Part shown: piece by piece, positions 1-11,605 of the stretch
How positions within the stretch are numbered: the stretch's first letter is position 1
How the letters are laid out: each line of letters starts with the position of its first letter
NCBI GenBank assembly: GCA_033557465.1
Contig: CM066033.1
Coordinates: 235,106,109 to 235,170,108, forward strand
Direction of reading: 5' to 3'
DNA: 64,000 nucleotides
Source: Ichthyophis bannanicus
Taxonomy: Eukaryota; Chordata; Amphibia; Gymnophiona; Ichthyophiidae
Position numbers and translations under genes: made by a program
The notes under the pieces: generated by a model
The model's input: only the letters and a program-made list of their open reading frames with translations
The model's database searches: none
Told to the model about the DNA's origin: nothing

Positions 1-1191
1 CTGATGGGGACAGGGTCTTGGAATGGTAATGGGCTGAGTGGAAGGGGGCTTGGAAAGGAAATGGGCTGTGAGGGGAGGGAGCTAGGACTGGAAATGGGCT
101 GATGATGCGGGGACTAGAAGGGAGCGGATGCTGGGTGGGGCAGGAGCTAGAAGGGAGTTGATGTTGGGGGACGATTAGAATGGGATGGGGCTGGGAGAGG
201 GGAAATATATTTTGTGTGGGAGGGAAAGAAAAATCTACAATTGGCCGGGTATTGGGAGAGTAAGTGGGGATTGAGGATGGAGGGGTAAAATTTGAGTGGA
301 TGAAATAGGAATGAGGAAAGAGCAAAAGGAGAATGATTAGTATGTTAAAGCAGATGTAGAGAGAATGGGAAAAAAATAGGAAAGAAGAAAGGACAAATGG
401 ACAGCAGACGATGGAGAGTTAGCAGAAGACACAAAGAAACCAGAAGAAAGTGACTGGAACAATTGCAACTGAAAAAAAATGCACAAAAGGTAGAAAAATA
501 TCTCTTTATTTTGAATTTATTAACTGAAATATGTCAGCTCTTGGAAATGTGCATCTTTAACGTCTGCACTTTATTTAATACAAGAGGAAATCAATGTATA
601 GTTTTATTTCTACAGTGTTGTACATTCTAAGTTTGGCTTTTGGGGTTCCCAGTTTAATTGTCTTCCTGTTTCTAAATTGTGATTCCTTGTTTGGTGATGG
701 TGTATGTTCTGCATGTGTAACTGAGCTGAGGTATTCTGTTTATGTAATTCCTATTTGACATTGCCACTTGTTCTCTTTCCCGAGTAGGTCATGTATTGTT
801 ATTCTCTGAAATGTGTTGATTTAATATTTGCAGTGTTGCCTTTTGATAGTTAGGGTATGGTGCTTTGTGAGTCCTGGTAGTGCTGTTAGGACACGGCAGG
901 TTTGCTATGGGTTCTAAATGAGCAGTGTTTCTAGTAGTTCCTAATGTGCCTGGCGGTTGGCACTGGTTTATAGTAATGTAGAAATCTTTTAGTCTTTCTT
1001 TATCCATACACTCATTAAGAGGCATGTTTACTAAAAGTTAGTGTATGGTAACATTATGCAAATATTTATGCAAATGATGCCCTTATGCAAATGATGCCCT
1101 TATGCAAATGAGGCCTGCGTCTTGTGCGGCCCCCGGGTTACTCTACAAGTCCTCATTTGGCCCTCAAAGCAATTTGAGTTTGAGACCCCTG
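1..1191 (-). mobile_element. Non-autonomous hAT element, one end only
   Basis: The segment ends at 1191 with a hAT-style terminus; read inward on the minus strand it begins CAGGGGTCTCAAACTC. The other end lies outside the window, so the target duplication cannot be confirmed; the 8 bases after it are GTCTACAT. Much of 1-1110 is the reverse complement of the 12247-14436 element, including GGAAATGGGCTG-type purine-rich repeats at 1-190 and the block around 480-1070. No transposase is visible. TTATGCAAATGA is tandemly repeated near 1075-1112. The terminus differs from that of the related element, so this may be a composite. Confidence 0.7.
789..1025 (-). other. Small open frame inside hAT element (copy 1)
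   Basis: A 78-codon frame starting MPLNECMDKERL. The same frame is open over the same length in the second hAT copy at 12353-12589, with about a dozen amino-acid differences. No domain is recognisable and there are no neighbouring hAT transposase parts. Two 78-codon frames surviving in diverged copies could be chance, because a short frame inherited from the parent needs few mutations to stay open. I do not assert that it is a gene. Confidence 0.2.
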
Positions 1192-1399
1192 GTCTACATA
1201 GAATTGTCCCTAAAAACAAAAGCCCAAGAAATGAAAACAGCCTGGGTAAATGGAGAGCAACCAAAAAGCTGACTCACATCAGTCTTAGCCAAGAGAGCAC
1301 CCTGTCCCACCCTCTACAGAAGCTCTAATACAGAGCTGAAAGATGCATACTGTACCGAAAAAAGGGCCCACTATTTCCCCCTGGATAAGACAGATTATG

Positions 1400-3640
1400 A
1401 ATTAAATGGAACTTCCCGGCTCTTTCTTCAGAACAACCACTAATTCTGGCCAAGGAGATGAGTCAAACAGTGCCGCAATCCTGCTGAACTCCAACTCTTT
1501 CTGTAGTTTTCCCGCCACAATCTCCTGCCAAAGCTGGACAGACTGAGCCTTATGGGGCATATGAGTCAAAGGGGCCCACAAGAAACTTCCCACAAAAGCC
1601 ATGCTGCAAGTATATTAGGGTAACCTGCAGCCATTTCGCCAATGCTTGGAAATTAATGGGGAAAGAGGGCCTTGGCCAGAAACTGTTGCTGCCGCACCTG
1701 CTTTTCAAGCAGTTCCTCCCCTAGCAGGCCCACCTCCTCGAATCATGCACCGAAAGGCCAGATGCGCTTCACCACACAGGAAAACCTTGTGCTTAAAACA
1801 GAACACTGATCACTCACAGCAGCCAATGTTGAAGTGAAAGCACATGTTGCCCAGGCCCACACTTCAAAATCCCTCAGATTTGGGGAATAGAAGTCCCCCA
1901 TCTGCAGATACCACCATACCGCCCCCCCCCCCCCGAAGGCTGCCCAACAATGCCTGCAGATCCCACTACTGGCCCCACTGGCCAAGAAATCCCAACCCTC
2001 CCAAAAGTGAAGCGACTCAGCATCATCTCAGCACCCCCACACATCTGACTTTTCTCTGGTCACACACCTCTGAAACTGCTTAACATAATTAAGCCAAATC
2101 CCACCCACCTTCCTAATATGTCTTATGAATTCACAATATTAAGACTGCATGATGCAAAAGTCCTGGGTATAGGGTAGGCTTGGCTCCACACAAGGCCCTA
2201 TGCATCAGAATCGGCTTCCTGGCTATATACATACCGAAGCCAGCTTGGTGAATTTTCAGAGGTACATCTGGAAGCCTTTTGACCTAGTGTTCTCTGGGTG
2301 TGATATTTTTGACTGTATTTCTGGTTGTCCTGTTTGACCTTTGGTCTTTTTATTTGTTTTAATTGTGGTTTTGTATTGGCTGCTGTAAACCACCTAATTT
2401 TAGGCATATAAACGTTCTGTAACCATTAAACACAATGCTAACATAAATATTAAAGTCTAGTAACTAATTAGTAATTGCCTTCAACATTTTGGTCCACCCC
2501 TTTTTGTCATCCTCTTTACCAACCTCCCTCTTCTTTTTTATCGCCAATCTCCTGATCCCTGACCAACAGGCAAAGATGTTGATGAACCGCCCCTGCAGTA
2601 CATTTGCCCACAAGTTCCTTGAAACGTAGCAATCCAGTGGTGCCATCATACTAAATGTATGCCCACTTTGAGCTCTCAGTGCAATTACCAACTCCTAAGT
2701 CCTGACCACTTGAGGACACCTGCCTGCCCCTCCTCAGAATCAGAATCACCCAAGGAGAATGAGTCGGAGGAATCCCAAAAGTTGGACATATCCCACACCT
2801 GGACTCTAGGTGAATCCTCCAACCTATGCAAGCGCTTTTCTTGCTGCATCCTCCACATGACCTTGTGCAAATTCTGTAGGAACTTATGGTCATGCAAGGT
2901 CTTCATGAGGTCACTAACCTGATACTTGCACCACTGTCCTTGCTTTTTGCAAGCATTGCCAGCCTCAAGATCATGCTCCTACCGCTGATATCGACCTGGG
3001 TCCAGAGCAGCAACCATATGCCCACTCTGTCCCTCTTCAGCGGTGTTCTCCTCACTGGTGGTGTCAGCTGAGAACTTTGCCTTGCTTTGGGCAAGGTTGT
3101 CTTGGTGCCCCACTACCTGGGCCATGCCACTCCTTCCCCCACCAGTGCCCCTTCAGGGTTGAGACTTGAAGACTCTGACCCCCCCACTTTGCCCTCCATC
3201 TTCCCCTTTGGAGGGTCTGTCCGTCCAGATGGATTGTTCTCCCCCCTCCTCCAGGAAATGAGCCTGGCACTTACGGGCAACTGTGATAGCCCCCTTCCGA
3301 GCTGAGTCCCTGGGAACTTGTCCCACTTGGCTCTCTTGGGGGCCATTAATGCCAATGGTCTCTGACAGGGAGACCTCCCCAATGCTCAAGCAGCCCCACA
3401 GCTCACCTGCCATGGCTACCATCACTGCTAACCCTGGATTAGGTCCCCTGCCTGCAGCTCAAGCCTCAGGAACTGTCTTCCAGGTGTCCATGCCATGTCC
3501 AGTGTCATACTCTCCATCACGCCTTTGACCAAGTTATGATGAGCTAAAACCCCTATATAATGATAATGGGACTCTACCTCCATTAAATCATGCAGGCTTG
3601 AATCCATAACCGTACCATTAAAACTCAGAGCCATAAATGA
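1400..3640 (-). pseudogene. Decayed retroelement, gag-like and RT-entry region
   Basis: Short minus-strand frames are spread over this stretch in several phases. The frame at 1402-1602 resembles the N-terminal approach to reverse transcriptase in DIRS/Ngaro-like elements: a 'lqkELefsRIAalFdsspwPeL' pattern followed by a KKEPGS-like stretch. The frame at 2464-2691 (LWANVLQGRFINIFACW followed by a Lys/Glu-rich run) resembles the protein region that lies upstream in such elements. The part from 2700 to 3640 is acidic and Ser-rich and could be the gag N-terminal part, but I cannot name it. All frames are broken. Family assignment is by pattern recall only. Confidence 0.35.
2165..2445 (+). repeat. 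Probable LINE/SINE 3' tail
   Basis: The stretch ends with TGTAAACCACCTAATTTTAGG followed by a CATATAAACG-like segment. This is the style of the 'TGTAAACC...GTATATAA' 3' ends seen at about 7805-7867 and 20640-20700. It has no recognisable coding part and would be a short insertion into the decayed retroelement around it. Weak call. Confidence 0.3.
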
Positions 3641-5799
3641 AAGAGAACCTTACTCATATGACTGCATGTTAAGGTAAAGAGATTTTTATACATTACAGCA
3701 CATGCATTCTTGCCATGGTTAAGGAGAAAAACAGGCAATGAGCAAAACCCTGCTTTGAGTAGGTAGCCACATGGAGGAAATATGTGCATTTGCCAATGTT
3801 AGCAACTATGAAATGAAGTGGCATAACTCCTACTGAGGGTCCTCAGAAATGCTAGTGCACAATGTTCTGAAACTCAGTAGACCTTAATGAATGTATAAGA
3901 AGAATGGTAAGGTAGATCTGAAAATGTCTGCCAACATAGCAGACGTATGTACTCAGCAACTCATAAAGCCCCTTTTGTAGGAAAGCGATCTGATGCAGCT
4001 GCAGTTTCTAGCCCTTCTTTTTCTTTTTTCAAGCAAACAAGAAGTATATTCATAAAGTAGCCAACCACAAGGATTCTTCCTTCAATCCTTCTAGCGGGCA
4101 TTCTTGACCACTGTCAGAAGCTATAGAGCCTTCTCGTGTCAGCATCCATGGATGCTGTGTTCTGAAGAAACAGCCTGGGCACCATTTTTGCTGGTCAGAG
4201 TGCCTAGTCCCCAGGGTAACAGAACATAGTGACATCCTCACCAATTGTTAGGTGCTCATTATAGCTGCAATAGATGCAGGCCAGATTGTTGATATCTACA
4301 CAATCTAGTCCATGATGAGATGTCATGAATTCCTACTGATGATCTTATGCCACTCAGCCATGTGATGGAAATCCTTAGAATGTTGACATAACCATCACAC
4401 GTTGGCCACTGCCAACCATGAAGCTTTCACACTGTGGAAAAAGGGTAATTCATGCGCTGCATTGTATGGAGCTTCTTTGATATACACAGCAAGGAGGGTG
4501 GTTGGCCTAACAGTGGGGTGCTAGGGAGTGGGAGTTACCTGGGGTTATAGGCAGGCTCTGTAATGCATCCTCTCTTCTTCAGACAGAGGAACATTTTGGG
4601 GGTCCTGTGTCAAGAGTTTGGCCTATTGCATATGCAGTCATGGAGGTTGGTCCAGCTTGTCACTCTAGTGGCAGAGGGCAGGGCTGTATAAGAGGTGCAG
4701 CCACACAGGGTGCAAGTACAGAAAGGGCACTGATATCATTGGGCTTCCAGGAAGCTCAAAAAGAGTGAGTTACTGCATGTGGAAGGGGCAGAGAGGGGCA
4801 CCAGATTCATTAGTTGCACAGGGCGCATTTCTAGCTTAGTACAGTCCTGACAGAGGGCGTCATTATCAAGGATTTGGGAGGGAAATGTAAGAAGCCCTCT
4901 AACCAGAGCCCAAGATCGTCCTTTCTCTCTTCTTGTAACAGAGAGGAGTCTGGGGAATTGATGAGAGCTTGTGGTGCCCATACTGGGCTAGATAGAGCTT
5001 GGGATGTTACTACTTGAAGTGCACCTAGGTCAAGAGCCCTGGAGCATTGTATCCCTAAACCAGCTAGGTGTAAACAGAAGCTACAGGCTTCACTGAAGGA
5101 GAAGGGCTATGTCATCCACAACTGTGAGGGGGTCAGGTTTGCAGTGCTAGGGTCTGTCTCCCAGGTGCATCATGTGAACCCAGCCATGGGAATTAATTGG
5201 CTGTTATTGGATTTCTTCGGAGCTGTTTCTCCATGTTCTCTGTTAGGGAGAACAAATATAACCCTACTAATTTTGGTATCTTCATTCAGGAGATATATCT
5301 GCTGCAAAGAGTTGTGATTTTCAAAGAAATGTTTAGGTGGTCTTAAACGTTCTACGTTATCTGTTGCATTAATGGTTAATGCATGCCGACGTACTGCATG
5401 TTAAATGCATGGAATAGTCCATACCCATTCTCTGCCCCATCATGCATTAAACGCTTACTGCAGAATTTAGTAAGCAATGTCAAGTCAGTGCATTAACTGT
5501 TAATGTGCATTGATTTCCACCTGAAGTGGTTATGGCACTGTACTATAAGGGCACTAAACTCTTCCCTCTCTTTCTCTCCCATTTCCAGTGTCTCCCCCAC
5601 CTTTCTATCTGTTTGTTTCCTCCTCCTCCTGCCATGTCCGGCATTGCCTCCCTGTCTTCCTTTCCACTCCACATGGTCCAACGTCTCCCTTCTGAAACCC
5701 ACCTCATGCCATTGCTGCTGCTGAATCTCCCTGATTCTGTGGCAGTGGCAATAAAACAGAAAGTAAGAGAGCCTCTGAGCCCATGTGTGTGCTGAAGGC
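3641..5799. other. Unrecognised sequence
   Basis: I see no coding frame with family features, no terminal repeats and no poly(A) or microsatellite tail here. A pyrimidine-rich stretch at 5560-5660 produces longer frames on both strands but they look like composition artefacts. It may be old, unrecognisable repeat or unique host DNA. Confidence 0.4.
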
Positions 5800-6330
5800 C
5801 CTAGCATACTAGTACTACTTATCAACTATAGTGTTACAATGTGTACACAGAGCTGTACGTATACAAGTAAGAGACAGCACCTGCTCATCAGACCTTGCCA
5901 TTCAATCAAGACAGACCACACAATGACTGGGGACTAGGGTAATTCAAAGGGAATGGCAAGATACAGATAGGCGATAAGTAGGAGAATAAAGGGATCAGGA
6001 TCAGCCGTGAAATGGTGGGCTTTTAGTCTGGATTTGAATAGGGCCAGAGAAGGAGCCTGGCGTTTAACTCGGGTTGTTTGTTCCAAGCATATGCAGCAGC
6101 AAAATGGAATTAAAGCTTTCTAGGAACAGATTTAGAGGATGGTAGCGAGAATAAGGGTTGAGGTGAGGTAGGGCCTGGGAGTTGGCAGGGCTGCATTTAA
6201 GATTTTGACACCCATAGGCAAGAACAAATAGCAGAACGCAAGGCAAGGGGCGAATTGAGAGATCCCAAGAAAGCTGGAGATCCAGGAGGAGCAAAGGAAG
6301 GACCCAGGGCCATTGCGGTGCCCCTTTTTA
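5800..6330 (-). mobile_element. LINE 3' end (L2/CR1-like)
   Basis: On the minus strand, near 6050-5935, the frame reads APSLALFKSRLKAHHFTADP, the typical C-terminal end of an L2/CR1-type ORF2, and closes with a TAG near 5938. The 3' UTR runs to a GTAGTAC-type repeat tail near 5800. A related 3' UTR lies at 8035-8260 (shared 'gtaagagacag' block and a tail with TAGTAGTATTAG). Upstream coding at 6060-6330 is broken. The copy is 5'-truncated. Confidence 0.6.
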
Positions 6331-7085
6331 GCAGCACACACATATGATCTTAAAATAAAATGCAGATAAGCTACTCTTTGGTCCATATATTTTGCATATT
6401 CAAAATCTGGAATGCTAAGCAGCTGCCTGTGTTGTCTATGCCTAAATCCAGGCCTGGCAGTTGGTTTAAGTAAAGAAACCCATATGCTCATCTACTGGAA
6501 TGGTAGAGAAACAAAAAGATGAAATGACAAAACTGACTTGCACAGAATAGTGGTATGGCTGCATTAAGTTCCAAAAAAAGAGGAGGCAAGGTCAAACTAC
6601 ATGGCAGGGCTATGGTATAGTCATAGATAATAGAATTGGGTGGAAAAGCAGGAATGTGCATGCCCAAAATAAATTCAGCTAGCAGTTGTATTTTTTTTAT
6701 TTTTCCTGATTTTTGTGGGGTGTTTTTTTCCCCCATATTCATTTTTAATATGCATATCTGTATGCACACTAAACTTTTAAGTGCACAAATTAATCATATA
6801 TGCATTAATTCATAGGTATACACATGCACAAAATCTTTTAGGCACCCAAAAGAACTAAATATGTACTAATGCATGCACACATCTGGGGGGAGCGAGCAGA
6901 TCACCTAGCTTGGACAGCAGGCTGCTTTAGCTACGCTTCCAACTAAGAGCACAGAAGGTCATATTCAAACCTTTTACATGATTTTCTTGCCAGATGCTGC
7001 ATACCGAACTGAAGATTTCAATGTATTGTCTTCAATTACTCCAAACCCTTTTCCTTGAGTAACTCCTAATATGGAACCCAACATT
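6331..7085. other. Unrecognised AT-rich sequence
   Basis: No supported gene or repeat boundary. ATGCACA/TGCATA-like words recur at 6770-6880 without forming a clear array. Confidence 0.4.
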
Positions 7086-7089
7086 GTGT

Positions 7090-7868
7090 TGATAGATGGG
7101 CGGATGTGCTATTGTTTACCATTAATGTTCATCTGTATCCCAAGCTATTATAACACCCCACCTAGATTTCTGCAGTATAATCTATCAAGGCCTCCCAAAA
7201 CATACTCTATATCCCCTACAAATGGCCCAAAATACCGCTGCTAGAATGATTTCCGGTACATCAAGACATGATCACATCACTCCAATACTCAGGAATCCTC
7301 ATTGGCTACTTATAGCCTCAAGAGTGAACCATAAAGTCATCATAACAGTCTTCAAAACACTGCAAGACTTGTCAGCCAACAATCTCAAATCATTAATAAA
7401 CAGAGCCCCCGAATCCAGAGCACGAAGATCCTGCAACCAAAACCTACATGTGATCCCGGCACTCAGAACGAAGTGCAACCAACTGACATGCAACAGGTCC
7501 TTTACCCTCTTTGCCCCCTTGATTTGGAATTCGCTGTCTGGACCTCTGCGATCTGCTAAAACACTTCAAGATTTTAGAAAAAAGACTTAAAACATACTTA
7601 TTCACCAAGCACTATGGGTATGATACCAATGACTAAACATAAAAATGCACCCTGGCAATGCCAGGTCAATCCTCCTCCAATCCTTACCCATTCCAAACAT
7701 CCCACCAAACCATACCCTTATGAGCTTTGTACCTACTTATTCCAAGTTGATTGTACCTCAATAGTTCATTGTCATACTGAACTTAACGGAGTTCACCTTG
7801 TTGTTCCATGTAAACCACTTTGACTACCCAAAAAAGTGGTATATAAAAAGTGATAGTTAAATAAATAA
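7090..7868 (+). mobile_element. L2/CR1-like LINE, 5'-truncated
   Basis: This contains the 3' end of a LINE. Coding resembles the C-terminal part of ORF2 from about 7165 to 7590. The 3' UTR ends in TGTAAACCACTTTGACTACC, a GTATATAAAAAG-like motif and an (AAATA)n tail at 7855-7867. This tail type is shared with 2400 and 20650-20700 and, on the other strand, 11606 and 47480, which suggests one LINE lineage and dependent SINEs. Confidence 0.75.
7222..7590 (+). pseudogene. LINE ORF2 C-terminal domain remnant
   Basis: A 122-codon frame with the pattern of the domain downstream of RT in L2/CR1-group ORF2: MAQNTAARMISGTSRHDHIT, then HWLLIASRVNHK, then FAPLIWNSLSGPLRSAKTL. In the family this is 'QNaAARll.gt.r.dHItP.L..LHWLPv..R...K', and 'FaP.lWNsLP..iR...l..FK'. 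The RT core with its catalytic aspartates is missing, so it has no polymerase function. The frame just upstream still shows a decayed 'LDfCsiiYqGLP' segment. A dead, 5'-truncated insertion. Confidence 0.7.
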
Positions 7869-8034
7869 AAAAGCAGTCTTTGTCTTATGTACTAACAGCT
7901 GATGTTAATGATAAGCAAAAACTTACTGCAACCCCCTGTCCACATGCAGTAAAGTCCATGGTATGGATAGTCTCACACCAATGTAACCACACCTCTGGGG
8001 AATATAGTAAGTTTTTGTTATAATGTGTCTACAA

Positions 8035-8260
8035 ATTAGTTTGGATTTTAGATTTACTACTAATACTACTAATGATTTGTATAGCACCACAAGGTATACA
8101 CAGTGCTATACAGACACATGTAAGAGACAGTCCCTGCTCTAGTCAAGTCTAGTCAAGACAGACAATACAACAGCTGAGGACAAGGATATATCTAGGGGAA
8201 TGATGAAGAAACACACATAGGAGGTGAACAGGAGGCTGAGGGGATCATTACTCACCTTTC
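8035..8260 (-). repeat. LINE 3' UTR fragment
   Basis: Reverse complement of a LINE 3' UTR, with a 'gctatac...gtaagagacagtccctgct' block followed on the minus strand by TAGTAGTATTAGTAG repeats. It is related to the 3' UTR at 5800-5935. No coding part is present. Confidence 0.5.
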
Positions 8261-8696
8261 CAAATCTGAGCTCAGAGTTATATTCAGTATTTCCCTGTCC
8301 CCAAAGGAGTTACAATCTAAGGAGCCGATGCAGAAAGCACAACATGCCCTTTGCACAAAGATAATGCAACCTTATAAGCACAAATTCTGACAGGTCAAAT
8401 GCAGAAAAGAGACTGACGTGCATGTATACAGCAAAGGAAAAGCAAGCGCACACAGTAACGCCAAGCATATTTAAATTATAAGCGAATGGGCTCCACATAT
8501 TAAAATGGCATGGTAATACGAGATGTGAGAAAAAAGAAACGATACTGTGGCAGCCACACCCATGACTCAATGCCAATTGGCTAACCGCTTATGTCACTGT
8601 GTTGTGCAACATCTCGCCACTATTCTGCTGTAATATTTTTCATCTCTCTCACTCTGTTTTTCTTTTTCAGGGTTTTTTGTAGCACACTGCTCCATC

Positions 8697-9448
8697 CAGG
8701 GCCGGATTTACCTATACGCCAACTACGCCGTGGCGTAGGGCCCACAGCTGGCAAGGGCCCACAAAAATTGAACAAATTGTTAGCTTTTTAAAAATTAAAT
8801 TAAAAAAAAAACCGCTGGCTGCTGCCGCGGCAGCATGGACTGTCCCGCGGGGCCCCCTCTGCCCGGCTGAGCCCCTCCGTGCCGGCTTTGAGAGGCGCGA
8901 AGGAGCCCTTCGCGCCTCTCAAAGCCGGCACGGAGGGGCTCAGCCGGGCAGAGGGGGCCCCGCGGGACAGTCCATGCTGCCGCGGCGGCAGCGGCAGCGG
9001 CCAGCGTTTTATTCTTTTTTTATTAAAGTTTACTTGAGCCGATGGGGGGGGGGGCTGGGACTGGAAATGGGCTGGGGGAGTTAAGACTGGAGTTGGGCTG
9101 ACACGAAGAAACCAGAAGAAAGTGGCTGGAGCAATTGCAGATGAAAAAAATGCACAAAAGGTAGAAAAATATCTCTTTATTTTGAATTTGAATTTATTAA
9201 TTGGAATATGTCAGCTCTGGTAAATGTGCATCATTAACGTCTGCACTTTGTTTAGTACAAGAGCAAATTAATGTATAGTTTTATTTCTACAGTGTTGTAC
9301 ATTCCAAGTTTGGCTTTTGGGATTCCCAGTTTAATTATGACGTCAGGGCCAACAGCGCGCAGCTGATCCGGCGTGCTCGTTTTTATCTTTTCTGGGGGCC
9401 CACAATTTTTGTTGGCGTAGGGCCTCACTCAAGGTAAATCCGGCCCTG
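8697..9448 (+). mobile_element. Non-autonomous hAT with internal hairpin
   Basis: It begins CAGGGCCGGATTTACC and ends GGTAAATCCGGCCCTG, an excellent terminal inverted repeat. The 8-bp duplication GCTCCATC flanks it exactly (8689-8696 and 9449-9456), which is diagnostic of hAT insertion. It encodes no transposase. Inside are a GC-rich palindrome (8813-9006) and a block at 9020-9335 shared with the elements at 1-1191 and 12247-14436. It interrupts the mariner between its left end and the transposase. Confidence 0.92.
8813..9006. repeat. GC-rich near-perfect palindrome in hAT
   Basis: Two arms of about 90-100 bp are almost perfect reverse complements, folding around GAAGGAGCCCTTC near 8900-8910. 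A transcript in either direction would form a long, very stable hairpin. Similar hairpins occupy the centre of the hATs at 15881, 17299 and 38395. Confidence 0.9.
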
Positions 9449-9487
9449 GCTCCATCACTTTGTCACGCAACTGGAGGTGGCAGAAAT

Positions 9488-10496
9488 ATGGAGCAAAGAA
9501 TCAACTTGAAATTTCTGGCTAAGTTGGAGAAGGGCCCAACTGAGTGTCTCCAACTTCTCCAAAAGGCTTATGGAGAGATGCAATGTCAAAGCCGTGAGTC
9601 TTCGATTGGCACAAACGCTTCAAGACTGGCCACGAGGAGGTGGAAGATGACCCTAAGTCAGGACGGCCTTCCACGACAAAGACAGCTGAAAACATTGACA
9701 GAGTAAACCAGCTGGTGCGGAGTGATCGCAGATTGACAGTACGGATGATAGCTGAGGAGCTCAGCCTGAACAGGGAGTCAGTGCAGACCATCTTGCTACA
9801 GGAGCTGGGGATGCGGAAGGTGTGCGCCAAGATGGTGCCCAGGCCTATATCGGACAACCAGAAGGAGCACCGGGTCAATGTTTGTCAAGACTTGCTAGAG
9901 AGGATCAGAGAAGATCCACAGTTCATTGGCCAAGTCATTACAGAACACGAGACTTGGGTCTTCCAGTGCGACCCTGAAAGCAAGAGACAGAGCCTGCAGC
10001 GGAAGACTCGACTGTCACCCAGACCCAAGAAGGCACACATGTCCAAATCAAGGATCAAAGTCTGCTGATCGCATTCTTCGACCAGAAGGGAATGGTCCAT
10101 CATGAGTTTGTGTCTGAGAGTCAGACTGTCAACCAGCACTTCTACCAGCAGGTCCTCAATTGCCTCCATGACCGGGTTCTGCACAGTAGGCGGGCTCTGT
10201 GGAGAGACAAGTCGTGGCTGCTCAACCATGACAACATGCCCGCACACACCACGCTCAGTGTGAGGCAGTTCTTGGCCAACAAACAGATCACAGTTCTTGA
10301 CCACCCTCCTTATTCCCCAGATCTCACACCGTGCGACTTCTGGCTCTTCCCCAGGTTGAAGACTGCTCAAAGGAACTCATTTCACCTCTGTAGAAGAGAT
10401 CAAGGCCACTATGACAAGGGAGCTGAGGTACCTCAAGGAGGAGGACTTTACAGAGTGCTTCTGTACGTGGCAGAAGCGAATGCAGAAGTGCATTAA
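9488..10496 (+). pseudogene. Mariner transposase pseudogene
   Basis: The product was a cut-and-paste transposase of the mariner family with an N-terminal helix-turn-helix DNA-binding part and a C-terminal DD34D catalytic part. The start MEQRINLKFLAKLEKGPTEC is typical. The protein lies in three phases: 9488-9640 region, 9640-10068 and 10092-10496, so at least two frameshifts. In the catalytic part the usual GDETW block reads TEHETWVFQCD, so the first catalytic aspartate is histidine. LNHDNMPAH and YSPDLTPCDFW keep the second and third. The copy cannot make active enzyme. Its 3' end lies about 110 bp from the right terminal repeat. Confidence 0.92.
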
Positions 10497-10779
10497 TTCT
10501 GGGGGGGGGGGGGGATTACTTTGAAGGAGACAATGCGTGATTTCTCTTTAGATTTTGTAATAAAACATTTATGGGACAGTCTTGTTTCTTTTTTGTCACA
10601 CCTCATATTATCAGCCCACAATACAGAGAAACACAGAGAATTTTGTAACCAGCCAAAGCGCCAATTCTCTATGCATGAATGTCCAGCCACTATGCCACGA
10701 TTCTGCTCCCATAGGGTGTCTAGCCCCTGCGGGAGCAGAATCAGGTGCGTCCTTGGGCCGTCCGGATGTTCCAGGGACA

Positions 10780-11140
10780 CACATATCAGAATTGGCCTCC
10801 ACATGCATAATTTTGACCTTGTTTGCATTAAATTCCATCTTCTGTTTAGATGGCCAGTTCCTCACAGCCTGCTTATGTTTTAGTGACTTTGAATAACTTT
10901 GGTTCTGATTTGCTAAGCTTTTCTTTGCAGATATAGAGATTGTATTGGAGAACACCTCAGAGTAAACCTTCGTCTTCTCTAAATATGATCACATCACTCT
11001 TTTTACAATCTTTCAAATCAATAATGAACATGTTGACCAATACTTGCTCCAGTACAAATCCTTGGGGAACTCCCACACCAGCCCCTGAGTTGATTCAAGG
11101 TGTTGGCACTGTAGGCAAACTTTAAGCCCATGGCCTCTCC
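10780..11140 (-). pseudogene. CR1-like LINE reverse transcriptase fragment
   Basis: On the minus strand a decayed 'GVPQGfVLeqvLvNmFIiDL' block (around 11100-11010) matches the RT motif GVPQGSVLGP.LF...INDL of CR1-type LINEs. Further down, KQKMEFNANKVKIMHVEA (near 10855-10800) matches the 'W.mkFN..KC.vmH.G' block downstream of the catalytic FADD motif. Phases shift between them and the catalytic aspartates are not visible. Only this slice of ORF2 remains. Confidence 0.6.
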
Positions 11141-11604
11141 TCACTGTCAGAAACTATTGTTTAGCTTTGATGCCCTGCTCGTTGCCACCTCCCAGAAGCC
11201 GTCGCTGAGTTCTTTCTGTATGAAAATTGCTCATCTGCTCCTGTAGCCTTATTTCCTTTGCGGTTTAAATGGTTTGCTCTATTATATTTTTGACAGTTCC
11301 CTATGTATCCATGAGTGCTGCTTCACAAGAAAAATAAACCCATTAATTCTGGTTTTGTGTTCCTGGCTCTGGAAAAGCTAGTATTATGTGTGAAGTGAAG
11401 TCGGAAAACAAGTTTGGGAAAGTATACTCATTTTTGAAGTACACAGAGGCATTTGATGGGAGGGCTGACAGACAGGAAAAGGTGCTACTTTATCTTAAAG
11501 GGATGGGCAGTAAGGGGGGGGGGTGGATGGCAAGTTAGATTTGATTATTTGTCTACCAAGCTAATGATTAAAATAAAGGTGTTAACAGTAAATATACACA
11601 GATT
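11141..11604. other. Unrecognised sequence
   Basis: No gene, tail or terminal repeat that I can support. It may be further decayed LINE next to the CR1-like fragment. Confidence 0.35.
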
Positions 11605-11605
11605 G

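Larger units (their letters stand above)
8519..10605 (+). mobile_element. Mariner (Tc1/mariner) DNA transposon, dead
   Basis: The imperfect terminal inverted repeats are at 8519-8550 (CGAGATGTGAGAAAAAAG...) and 10570-10605 (inverted: TGAGGTGTGACAAAAAAG...). Each is flanked by TA (8517-8518 and 10606-10607), the dinucleotide duplicated by mariner insertion. Between them lies a frameshifted transposase. A 752-bp hAT (8697-9448) was later inserted upstream of the transposase start. A run of 14 G at 10501-10514 lies just after the transposase stop. Without the hAT the element would be about 1.33 kb, typical for mariner. Confidence 0.9.

Noticed and set aside
5493..5825. 110-codon minus-strand and 73- to 89-codon plus-strand frames as a gene
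   Set aside because: A pyrimidine-rich tract opens frames on both strands; no domain, splice pattern or family resemblance.
10501..10514. Functional G-quadruplex
   Set aside because: A single G run downstream of the dead mariner transposase; homopolymer runs occur throughout this window, with no four-run arrangement here.
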